DNA of 64,000 nt from positions 1-64,000 of the forward strand of contig NZ_RDQE01000012.1 in the NCBI RefSeq assembly GCF_003697845.1, written 5' to 3'. The notes under the pieces were generated by a model that worked only from the letters and a program-made list of their open reading frames with translations, made no database searches and had not been told where the DNA came from. The stretch is from Halobellus captivus. GTDB lineage: Archaea; Halobacteriota; Halobacteria; Halobacteriales; Haloferacaceae. Position numbers and translations under genes: made by a program. Positions 1 through 6,348 of this stretch are shown one piece after another (within the stretch, counting starts at the first letter, position 1; each line of letters opens with the position of its first letter).

Positions 1-1
1 G

Positions 2-64
2 TTCCGTGAGATCATCCTCTCGTTCGCACTCAACAACCTCAAGAAACTCGTCAAAACACTATGA
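2..64 (+). pseudogene. C-terminal end of a transposase, cut by window start
   Basis: An open frame enters from the left edge and stops at 62-64. The 20 visible residues include FREIILSFALNNLKKL, which resembles the extreme C-terminus of IS4/IS5-type haloarchaeal transposases. The truncated TnpB begins only about 35 bases later, so this may be an element that inserted into and truncated the tnpB gene. Too little is visible to name the family or to say whether the element is intact. Confidence 0.35.
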
Positions 65-98
65 TCCCGCTCATGTACCTCATTTTCAATAGAGCAAT

Positions 99-512
99 GT
101 GATCGTGTTCGAGGAGTTGACCGATATTCGAGAGCGGCTTCCACACGCGAAGTGGCACCATCTCTGGGCGTTCCGACGCCTATTCGAGTACGTCTCCTAC
201 AAGGCCCCGGAACGCGGTGTTTCGGTGAAACAGGTCGAGCCGAACCACACGTCCCAACGCTGTTCTCGGACGGATTGCGGATTCACGCACGACGACAACC
301 GGGATGGAGAACAGTTTGAATGCCAGAAGTGTGGATACGAAGTGAACGCGGATTACAACGCGGCGAAGAACATCGGGACGCGGTACGCTCGAAAGCGGAT
401 ACACAGACTCCGTTCCTCGCCCACGTCGGGGAGTGGAGACGCACCAGTAGACGTGCGTTTGAATGGTGGGACGGTGAACGGCGAGAGTTACCAGCCTATT
501 GCTGGCGACTGA
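99..512 (+). pseudogene. tnpB: TnpB (IS200/IS605 family RNA-guided nuclease), N-terminally truncated
   Basis: TnpB is the RuvC-like nuclease carried by IS605-type elements. This frame keeps only the C-terminal third. The RuvC-II glutamate lies in VIVFEEL at the very start. A zinc finger follows (CSRTDC about residues 55-60, CQKC about 75-78), and the RuvC-III aspartate lies in [11 protein letters not shown] (about 82-92). The N-terminal domains and the first RuvC aspartate are absent. An in-frame TAG sits at 90-92, immediately upstream, and a transposase end lies just before that. Full-length haloarchaeal TnpB is about 400 residues against 137 here, so this copy should be catalytically dead. 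The fragment is inserted in a PIN toxin gene that lies on the opposite strand. Confidence 0.9.
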
Positions 513-588
513 TCGCTGGGAGTCCACATCAAAGCACCTCCCCCACGGACCGAGGTGCGTAGCGCCGAGGGAGTAGGATGGGGTAGTT
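513..588 (+). mobile_element. Right end of the IS605-type element, possible 3' part of the omega RNA
   Basis: Between the tnpB stop and the broken toxin gene lies a short GC-rich segment with complementary stretches (CTCCCCCACGG and a later CCGAGGGAGTAGG) that could fold as a hairpin. In this family the right end is structured and also forms the 3' part of the guide RNA, with the guide taken from the flanking host sequence. Here that flank is the PIN toxin gene beginning near 586. The exact boundary is inferred from where the toxin reading frame loses sense. Confidence 0.5.
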
Positions 589-639
589 TACTGCGTCCGT
601 ATCAACGATAACTGGATGGCGCACGGCATCATCCACCAT
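586..639 (-). pseudogene. PIN-domain toxin, only the first 18 codons left
   Basis: On the minus strand an ATG at 639 lies 3 bases before the stop codon (642-644) of the upstream antitoxin gene, an arrangement typical of a TA operon. The frame reads MVDDAVRHPVIVDTDAVN. The hydrophobic run followed by DTD is the usual start of a PIN nuclease, the first Asp being a catalytic acid. The frame then runs into the TnpB element and has no further PIN sequence. The rest of the toxin is not seen anywhere in the window. Confidence 0.7.
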
Positions 640-641
640 CT

Positions 642-950
642 TCAGTTCTGGAACACGCCACTCGTATCAAGCTCCGCAGCCTCCGCAAAGGCCTCCCGCT
701 CCCGCTCAATTTCTTCCAAGGCATCCCCAAGAAGGATCTCCGCAACTTCCTCAGAAAGCTCTCCCTGCTTGTATCGCTGGTGGAGCGTGATCTTCTCCTC
801 GTCCGAGAGGACTTCGCGGAGTTTCTCTTGAAGCCCCTGTCGAGCAAGCTCACTGACGTTGATCCCACCGAGACGCATCTGATCGACGACTTGTGTCGCC
901 TCCTTCTCAGTCTCCCCCCGGAACTGGATCTTGTCGTTGTTCGTGGCCAT
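642..950 (-). CDS. Antitoxin-like protein of a broken PIN module
   Basis: A 102-residue acidic, mainly helical protein. I chose the ATG at 950 (MATNNDKIQF) because the residues an upstream start would add have no protein-like character. Residues 8-45 (QFRGETEKEA, then VVDQMRLGGINVSELARQGL) look like a ribbon-helix-helix DNA-binding segment. The rest is a charged helix (about 50-102) that would wrap the toxin. The gene stops 2 bases before the start of a PIN toxin remnant, which gives it the antitoxin role. With the toxin destroyed it is probably on the way to decay, although its own frame is intact. A 14-bp palindrome lies about 100 bp upstream. Confidence 0.65.
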   Translation of the reverse strand: MATNNDKIQFRGETEKEATQVVDQMRLGGINVSELARQGLQEKLREVLSDEEKITLHQRYKQGELSEEVAEILLGDALEEIEREREAFAEAAELDTSGVFQN

Positions 951-1049
951 CTTACCCTGTTTTCTCTCTCCATCGTAATAGACGTTGTGACGCGTCATCC
1001 GTGTCAGTACAACGTCTCGTATCAGGAGTCGAAATACCGTTTCGGAGGT

Positions 1050-1063
1050 GTTCCTGCAGGAAC
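1050..1063. promoter_or_regulatory. Perfect 14-bp palindrome upstream of the antitoxin gene
   Basis: GTTCCTGCAGGAAC is a perfect inverted repeat about 100 bp upstream of the antitoxin start at 950 and just after the end of the MntA-like gene. It could be an operator or part of a terminator. Nothing else supports a function. Confidence 0.25.
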
Positions 1064-1124
1064 CCCTGCCCGAACGACTCACGGTGACGACGACTGCCTG
1101 AACATCGCGTCAAACCTTTCCCTC

Positions 1125-1568
1125 TCATCCGATCGCTCCCTTTGCGAGCCGATCGATGAACTCCCGGCGGTCCCGTTCCCGATCGGCGGCGGTCTCCTCG
1201 TCCTCGGCGGCTATCCGCTCGCGGGAGGCGTCGATCGCTCCGTCGTCACCGACCAGTCGAATTCCACCTTCGAGGGCGGCACGTGCGATCGGAAGCGGAA
1301 GGTCGTCGATATCGCTCACGTCGACGAAGCCGTCGGCGTAGCCCTGGAGGTCCGCGTCGATCCGGTTCCGTCGCCGGAATCGTTCCTTCGGTGACGGCCG
1401 GTCGGGGAATCGGAGCGCGACGTCGACGTCGGACGACTCGTGGGTGTTCCCCCGGACTCGGGAGCCGAACAGGATCGCGAAGCGAACGTCCGTCGCCGCG
1501 AGATATCGGCGAATCGCCGCCACGTCCACGCCCTCGATGGCCGATTCGCCGTCGTTCGGTTCCACCAT
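1125..1568 (-). CDS. mntA: MntA-type nucleotidyltransferase antitoxin, orphan
   Basis: A minimal nucleotidyltransferase of 147 residues. Residues about 33-51 carry the family signature: GSR in FAILFGSRVRG followed by DVD in SSDVDVALRF, which supply the metal-binding acids. Proteins of this type (MntA) neutralise a HEPN-family HepT toxin by adding AMP to it. The C-terminal 40 residues are an acidic helix. No HEPN gene is present on either side: downstream is the antitoxin gene ending the PIN module, and upstream is 230 bp of empty sequence before a divergent-looking HTH gene. A truncated HepT relic exists near 20.6 kb, but nothing shows that the two were ever a pair. Confidence 0.8.
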   Translation of the reverse strand: MVEPNDGESAIEGVDVAAIRRYLAATDVRFAILFGSRVRGNTHESSDVDVALRFPDRPSPKERFRRRNRIDADLQGYADGFVDVSDIDDLPLPIARAALEGGIRLVGDDGAIDASRERIAAEDEETAADRERDRREFIDRLAKGAIG

Positions 1569-1800
1569 GGTGTGTGCTACGTGCCGGGCGAGGAAACCGT
1601 TCGGTGGAGATGGCGGTCGATTTTCTGGAATCGACTCGTGGCCAGTTTGGGTGACTGCTCAACGGACGGATATACCATCGATCGGATCGTCGTCGGCGAG
1701 CGCGAGCACCGGAGACGGGGAGAGGGACACACCTCGTTTCGTCCGTCCTGGGGGCGATTCGGGGAGTGGTGCATCCGTGAGTTCTCTTTTCCAGGGTGGC

Positions 1801-2196
1801 TCAGGCGTTCGCCTTCCGCTCCTGACCCGACCCCGCCGTGAGCGGGATGTCGGCGTCGATCTCGTCGTACCACACGACCGGGCGCTTCGCCCGGCCGTTC
1901 GCTTCGAGTTCGACGAGACCGTAGTCGGCGAGCTCGTTCACGTTGTCGAGGACCTCCGGCGGGTTTCGGTCGACGAGGCGCGCGAGCTCGCGGATACTCT
2001 CGGGTTCGTGTTCGACGATCGCCTCCAGGAGCTCGAGGTTGGTCGAGCGGAAGACGCGGCCGAACGTTTCGAGGTCCTCGATCGAGAGCGTCGGCTCGCT
2101 CGGTTCGACGTCCTCGCCGGCGTCGATCGCTTCGAGACGCTCTTCGAGGTCGCTACGATCGGCGGATTCGATCCGGACGTGGAGTGTTCGGGTCAT
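1801..2196 (-). CDS. Winged-helix antitoxin of the HVO_A0114 type (TumE partner)
   Basis: A 131-residue protein. The start at 2196 (MTRTLHVRIE) is preferred over an upstream ATG that would add 37 low-quality residues. After an N-terminal beta stretch, residues about 60-110 form a winged helix: SIRELARLVDRNPPEVLDNVNELADYGLVEL, ending in GRAKRPVVWY, a hallmark of haloarchaeal HVO_A0114-like DNA-binding proteins. It lies 50 bp downstream of a TumE-family toxin gene in the same direction, so it is most likely the antitoxin and autorepressor of that module. Confidence 0.75.
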   Translation of the reverse strand: MTRTLHVRIESADRSDLEERLEAIDAGEDVEPSEPTLSIEDLETFGRVFRSTNLELLEAIVEHEPESIRELARLVDRNPPEVLDNVNELADYGLVELEANGRAKRPVVWYDEIDADIPLTAGSGQERKANA

Positions 2197-2246
2197 GAGT
2201 GGGGTGTGGGTGCTCGGTCGGGAGTAGTCGGAGGGCTGTACGTCGG

Positions 2247-2561
2247 TCACCGTGTTCGAGCGGACTCCCAGTCGTCGCGCTTCTCCTCCGGGAGCGCTGC
2301 CCGCCAAGCGCGGAAGACCTCCGCAAGACCGGGGTAGTCGATCTCGACGGTCTCGCCCCCGAGGTGAAGTTCGTGGACGCCGTGGTGGTTGTCGAACCTG
2401 ATGATCGGATCGTCCGCGCCGGCTTCGCCGTAGTGGTACGCGTACTTGATCCCGTCCTCGAATCGCTCCGACGTCGGGACCGAGAGCACACGTACCCGAG
2501 CAACGGTGCCATCGGCGTACGCTTCGATCTCGTCTTCGAGCACGGTGACGTCATCGTCCAT
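2247..2561 (-). CDS. TumE-family toxin (DUF6516)
   Basis: A 104-residue protein recognisable as the small toxin family annotated TumE. It has a beta-rich N-terminus with EIEAYADGTVARVRVL, a central IKYAYHYGEAGADDPIIRFDNHHGVHELH (residues about 38-66; His and Asp residues of this part are typical of the family), and a C-terminal FRAWRAALPEE helix. The cellular target of TumE toxins is not well defined. It is the first gene of a two-gene unit with the HTH gene downstream. The intergenic sequence upstream (2562-2615) contains TAGGGTTAATACT, a plausible archaeal promoter element. Confidence 0.75.
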   Translation of the reverse strand: MDDDVTVLEDEIEAYADGTVARVRVLSVPTSERFEDGIKYAYHYGEAGADDPIIRFDNHHGVHELHLGGETVEIDYPGLAEVFRAWRAALPEEKRDDWESARTR

Positions 2562-2617
2562 CCACGGGAGTACTGACCCATCCCACTCGGATAAGCGTTA
2601 GGGTTAATACTAACAGT

Positions 2618-2835
2618 GGTGGTGAAGCGGTCGTTCGGGACCAGCTCGTGCCGGAACTGGAGATCGAATACGAGTCGGCGTGGACGGTGGACGGCACACG
2701 CACACGTCGGTGGCGAAGGCACGGGAGACGATCGGATACGAGCCCTCGCGGACGATCACCGAGGGTGTCGGCGAGTTCATCGAGTGGTACGAGCAGAATC
2801 GGGAATGGTACGAGCCGCTCGTCAGGTCGTCGTGA
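2618..2835 (+). pseudogene. Decayed 3' end of an NAD-dependent sugar epimerase, copy 1
   Basis: Two overlapping frames together read as the C-terminus of a UDP-sugar epimerase. The first (2618-2690) gives EAVVRDQLVPELEIEY. The second, reached by one frameshift near 2690, gives SVAKARETIGYEPSRTITEG, then EFIEWYEQNREWYEPLVRSS and a TGA at 2833. The KARExIGYEP and WY...WYEPLV signatures are typical of UDP-glucuronate-4-epimerase-like proteins. All upstream catalytic parts are missing. Neither intact epimerase of this window ends like this, so the source gene lies elsewhere. Confidence 0.75.
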
Positions 2836-2911
2836 CGTAGGATCGGGAAACGTCGCTTACGGTGTGGCGAGAGCGTCGTCGTACGGGAGAGATGGCAACA
2901 GTTCCGCGGAG

Positions 2912-3433
2912 TCATCCGTCCTTCTCGATGGTCCCGAACAGAGCGTTTCGGTCCTCCTCGGAGAACCGATAGCCGTCCTCTTCTCGTAATTCCGTAACGA
3001 GCGTCGACAGCTCTTCGGTCGTGGCGATCGCGTCGCAGTGGATCGCCGCCTGAAGCAACAGTACGAGATCCCAGACCTCGACACCGAGTTGCTGTCCACG
3101 AGTTCCGACGTGGGCGTCATCAGTCACGAGTCGAGCGTCGCGTTGGGACGCGATCGCGAGGCATCGCGCATCGGTCGAGGAGAGTGCGTGATCGCCGATA
3201 TCGTCCGCCAGTGCGAGTTCAGCGTCGGTCGGGGTGGCGATCTCGAGCCAGCCGTCGTTGTACGATTTAACCGCGTCGATGCGGGTGACGAACTCGTAGC
3301 CGTCGACTTCGGCACGATCGAGTTCGCCGATAACCGACGGCGGCGTCTCGACGGTCTCGAACACCGACGGCAGCAGTTCCAACCGGTCGATCTTGGCGAG
3401 TGAACTCAGGACGTTGTTGTCGACGAGCGCCAT
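2912..3433 (-). CDS. PIN-domain ribonuclease toxin
   Basis: A 173-residue PIN protein. The acidic residues expected at the active site are visible: Asp5 in ALVDNNVL, Glu37 in VIGELDRAE, Asp87 in SSTDARCLAIA and Asp105 in LVTDDAHVG. The family consists mostly of single-strand RNA cleaving toxins. A 98-residue antitoxin-like gene lies 8 bp upstream in the same direction, so the two form one unit. The C-terminal extension of about 50 residues is longer than in a minimal VapC. Confidence 0.8.
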   Translation of the reverse strand: MALVDNNVLSSLAKIDRLELLPSVFETVETPPSVIGELDRAEVDGYEFVTRIDAVKSYNDGWLEIATPTDAELALADDIGDHALSSTDARCLAIASQRDARLVTDDAHVGTRGQQLGVEVWDLVLLLQAAIHCDAIATTEELSTLVTELREEDGYRFSEEDRNALFGTIEKDG

Positions 3434-3441
3434 CCGTCGCT

Positions 3442-3738
3442 CTATTCAGTAAACGTCTCCAGCTGGCTCTCCCGCTGCGCGTCACGCAGGAAGCCGGCGT
3501 CGCGGTCGATCCCTCGATCCGCGAGTTCGTCCCGAAATACCTCCGCCGAGAGACCGGCCAGTTCGGCCGCCCGGTTGCAGCTCACGGTGCCGGTTCGGTA
3601 CTTCTCGACCGCAAGCGACACGCGAAGCTCCGGACGCCGACGCAACAGCTCACGGACGGCCTCCTCGACCACGGCATCGGCGTCATCGTAGTCGCCGGCG
3701 GCCGCGATGGCATCGAGATCCTCTGCGAGCCCGGACAT
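3442..3738 (-). CDS. Antitoxin of the PIN module
   Basis: A 98-residue, helix-rich acidic protein. Residues about 20-60 (VVEEAVRELLRRRPELRVSL, then KYRTGTVSCNRAAELAGLS) resemble the helix-turn-helix part of UPF0175-like or RHH antitoxins. RAAELAGLSAEVFRDELADRG in particular matches the UPF0175 pattern of ELAGLS followed by F..LL..RG. It directly precedes the PIN gene. TATA-like GAATAAATATGC at 3761-3772 lies about 25 bp upstream of the start, which fits a leaderless transcript. Confidence 0.75.
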   Translation of the reverse strand: MSGLAEDLDAIAAAGDYDDADAVVEEAVRELLRRRPELRVSLAVEKYRTGTVSCNRAAELAGLSAEVFRDELADRGIDRDAGFLRDAQRESQLETFTE

Positions 3739-3810
3739 ACGAGTCCCTACGTCGGACCCGTGAATAAATATGCTGCCCGGTCGGCTCCCCCTCTGCCGGC
3801 CGGTCGACGC

Positions 3811-3857
3811 TCATCCAAGAGACGATCGGGTACGAGCCGTTGGTGCGGTCGTCGTAA
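3811..3857 (+). pseudogene. Decayed 3' end of an NAD-dependent sugar epimerase, copy 2
   Basis: The frame reads ETIGYEPLVRSS and stops at 3855-3857. This equals copy 1 (2618-2835) with everything between its two TACGAGCC octamers deleted, so that GYEP joins directly to the final EPLVRSS. Nothing upstream is recognisable as epimerase. Confidence 0.65.
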
Positions 3858-4001
3858 GAGCCGGGACACACTGGTCAGATACTCTCGAATACCACTAAAC
3901 TGACCGCAGGACATTGGCTGAAGACAGGATTCAATCCCCCGAAATCAACGGATACGTACCCGAACGGGGTTACTAAGTAGCACGGCGTCGAAATAATCGA
4001 C

Positions 4002-4250
4002 ATGAGCGGTATCGACCTCCCGCCGGACGTGCTGGATGCGATCGCGGCACCGCCGGAGGATCGCGAGCCCATCGTCCGGCAGGAGCTCGCGGTGTCGCTG
4101 TACCGGGAGGGATATCTGTCGTTCGGGAAGGCACGAGAATTGGCCGGGCTCTCGAAGGCGAAATTCCATCAGCTACTCGGCGAGCGTGAGGTAGAGCGAC
4201 ACTACACGGAGGCGGACCTCGCACTCGATATCGAGTATGCGCACGAATGA
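4002..4250 (+). CDS. UPF0175 family antitoxin
   Basis: An 82-residue protein with the UPF0175 layout. An N-terminal acidic segment with LPPDVLDAIAAPPEDRE is followed by a helix-turn-helix: ELAVSLYREGYLSFGKARELAGLS, then FHQLLGEREV, ending in HYTEADLALDIEYA. Members of the family pair with DUF3368 or other PIN toxins. Here the ATG of such a toxin overlaps the last codons (ATG at 4247, stop at 4248-4250), but the toxin is truncated after 14 codons. Confidence 0.85.
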   Translation: MSGIDLPPDVLDAIAAPPEDREPIVRQELAVSLYREGYLSFGKARELAGLSKAKFHQLLGEREVERHYTEADLALDIEYAHE

Positions 4251-4288
4251 CGGTCGTCTCGAACACGTCGCCGATCTTGAATCTCGCA
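4247..4288 (+). pseudogene. DUF3368 PIN toxin, first 14 codons only
   Basis: The frame MTVVSNTSPILNLA is almost exactly the canonical start of DUF3368 PIN toxins, with SNTSPIL holding the usual first active-site region. It starts inside the UPF0175 stop codon, the normal coupling for this pair. After LNLA the frame loses similarity, and within a few bases a different frame becomes readable as the end of an aglB-like gene. The junction lies near 4289. Confidence 0.75.
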
Positions 4289-4289
4289 G

Positions 4290-4524
4290 GGCAACGGTGG
4301 CTGAGACGGCTGAGGCGAGCGCGTCGGTGATGGCGACGACGACTGTCGACGTGTTGAAGATGGAAATAACGTACAGCCGGACGGTCACCGCTGACGGATC
4401 GGGGAACTACTCGGTTCGTGTTCTGTATCCCCAGACGTACGAGATTAGTGATGAGGAAGTGACGGTGAACGAGGAGGACATGAGATTCGGAAACGAGGCT
4501 GAGATATTGAGGTATTACCGTTGA
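4290..4524 (+). pseudogene. 3' relic of an AglB-like oligosaccharyltransferase
   Basis: The frame ending at 4524 contains ITYSRTVTADGSGNYSVRV, then P.TYEISDEEVTVNEEDMR. It aligns with the last 60 residues of the AglB-like protein encoded at 33404-35839 (FTYSRYVEP, GTYSVRV, P.TYDL, TVTVSEADVR). Only the soluble C-terminal beta domain is left and no start codon of its own is supported. It lies next to the surface glycan genes, so it probably marks the broken edge of an imported or rearranged glycosylation locus. Confidence 0.75.
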
Positions 4525-4556
4525 GTTGAATTATCCTGACTCTCAATGGGACATGG

Positions 4557-5555
4557 ATGGTGGATTCAGAACGACCCTTAATCTCCGTCGTTGTCGGTGC
4601 TTACAACGAAGAAGACTCATTAGCCGACACGATTCAGAGCCTCCTTGGTCAATCGTTCAGTGATTACGAGATCATTATTGTTGACGATGGCTCAACAGAT
4701 AAGACAGCAGAAATTGCTAAGTCTTTTGAAGACACTCGTGTCCGACTTGTAGCTATAGACGAGAATATAGGGCTTCCTAAGGCATTGAATCGTGGAATTC
4801 AAGAGTCAGAGGGGGAGTACATTGCCAGAGCTGATGCGGATGAGTACTCTGATCCCTTTCGACTTCAGAAACAGCGATCGGTTTTTGAGGCAAATTCTGG
4901 CGTCCAAGCAGTTGGGTGTTGGTATGCGACAATCGGGCCAGATAACGAGAGGGTTGCGACGGTACAGGTGTCACAAAATCGTGACTTCGGAGTGAATGAT
5001 TTACTGAACAATGGACCTGGCATCGCTCATGGCTCTGTGATGATGCAGAAAGAAGCTATAAAGAGAGTAGGTGGATATCGTGAGGAATTTACCTTGGCTC
5101 AGGACTATGATTTATGGTTTCGCATGGCGGACGAGTTCGGTGAAGGCTGGCTTGACGTGGTGCCTGAAGTTCTCTACGAACGTCGCGTTGAAGCGCATCA
5201 ATTAGAGAAACGAGAACTGCAACGGCTGTTTGCCGAAACTGCGAGGAAATGCGCCAAACGACGACAGCGAGGAGAAGACGACACAGGGTTGCTCAAAGAG
5301 CTCTCCGACAGGGCTCAAGAAGTCGAGAGTCGCAATTTCAACTCTCGGGTGGCGACAGGAATGTATCACTACCTACAAGGGAATCACTTGTTGGAGCAGG
5401 GAAATCATACAGCTTCGCGCCATCGAGCGTTGAAAGCTATCTGGTTCGCTCCGACGAAACCCCGTCCATGGTATCTTTTACTCTTATCATCGCTACCAAG
5501 CGAATGGAGAGAAGCAGCGCAAAATTGGTCTCAAACCGTCTTCAGGGCGCGCTAG
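4557..5555 (+). CDS. Family 2 glycosyltransferase
   Basis: A 332-residue GT-A fold enzyme. Residues about 9-45 hold ISVVVGAYNEE and IIIVDDGSTDKT, the nucleotide-binding part. EYIARADADEYSDPFR (about 88-103) supplies the DxD metal site, and LAQDYDLWFRM (about 180) the catalytic-base region. The C-terminal 90 residues are helical and specific to this protein. It probably adds one sugar to a lipid-linked glycan at the cytoplasmic face. Base composition is clearly more AT-rich than the chromosome outside the island. Its 3' end overlaps the convergent methyltransferase gene by 14 bp. Confidence 0.9.
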   Translation: MVDSERPLISVVVGAYNEEDSLADTIQSLLGQSFSDYEIIIVDDGSTDKTAEIAKSFEDTRVRLVAIDENIGLPKALNRGIQESEGEYIARADADEYSDPFRLQKQRSVFEANSGVQAVGCWYATIGPDNERVATVQVSQNRDFGVNDLLNNGPGIAHGSVMMQKEAIKRVGGYREEFTLAQDYDLWFRMADEFGEGWLDVVPEVLYERRVEAHQLEKRELQRLFAETARKCAKRRQRGEDDTGLLKELSDRAQEVESRNFNSRVATGMYHYLQGNHLLEQGNHTASRHRALKAIWFAPTKPRPWYLLLLSSLPSEWREAAQNWSQTVFRAR

Positions 5556-6291
5556 AGCCACCGTTGGCTCCGGCTTCAAACACCATGATATTATCTACCG
5601 GCCACGTTTTCTCTGGAATTCGGGTATCTAACCTGGCAATGAGCGACTCAGATTCCTCCGGTAGGTAGTTTGCGTCTCTCTGTTCAAACTTCTCCACCCA
5701 GTACTTTCTCTCCTGCAAATTGATGTGGTGTGTCCCGTACTGGCCAGGTGGGGCAGCAGTGAATATGATTCTACCGCCATACTTGCTCCCAGAAATAATT
5801 GTACTAACTAGATTATCAGCGTAGATTGGATGAATGTGCTCTGCGACTTCGATACAGGTCACCACATCGTAACTCCCATCAATCGAAATTTCCTCTCGAA
5901 GATCGCCCTGACGCACAGAATCAACTAGCGCGTTCTCGACTGCCTTTGATGCACCCTCAATCCCGAAGACATTGATACTTGGTTGATTATCTTCGAACTT
6001 CTTGAGATAATGTCCGATTGCACAACCGATGTCAGCTACACTCTCAGGGTCGTACCTTCGAATCATCTCTGTGGTAAACTCTTCGGCAACTGTGTCGTGC
6101 GGTGGTTTCCTACGTTGAACGAAGTACTCCTCGGAGTATATTGAGTTAAGATTATTCAATTTAAAACGATCCAAAAATCGCAACATAGGGAGACGGAGAT
6201 AGAAACGAATCCAGCGTTGAGTAAAATACGCCTTCTTAGCAACCGGCTTAATAGAGTCAGGGAGAGTACTGTAAATCGATCTCAGTCTCAC
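5542..6291 (-). CDS. SAM-dependent methyltransferase
   Basis: A 249-residue class I methyltransferase. Motif I is VADIGCAIGHYLKKF (about residues 85-99), with a less usual Ala where the second Gly is common. The acidic end of strand 2 is FGIEGASKAVE, motif IV is YDVVTCIEVAEHI, and GGRIIFTAAPPGQ follows. The IEVAEHI motif and the genomic setting suggest methylation of a sugar in the surface glycan. It is the last gene of a three-gene minus-strand unit (AP-superfamily enzyme, flippase, methyltransferase); the gap to the flippase is 57 bp. Confidence 0.85.
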   Translation of the reverse strand: MRLRSIYSTLPDSIKPVAKKAYFTQRWIRFYLRLPMLRFLDRFKLNNLNSIYSEEYFVQRRKPPHDTVAEEFTTEMIRRYDPESVADIGCAIGHYLKKFEDNQPSINVFGIEGASKAVENALVDSVRQGDLREEISIDGSYDVVTCIEVAEHIHPIYADNLVSTIISGSKYGGRIIFTAAPPGQYGTHHINLQERKYWVEKFEQRDANYLPEESESLIARLDTRIPEKTWPVDNIMVFEAGANGGSSAP

Positions 6292-6348
6292 AGTAATCAG
6301 TAGGATTAATGCGAATATAATGGTTCCGTTTTGGCGAGTCGTAATAAA

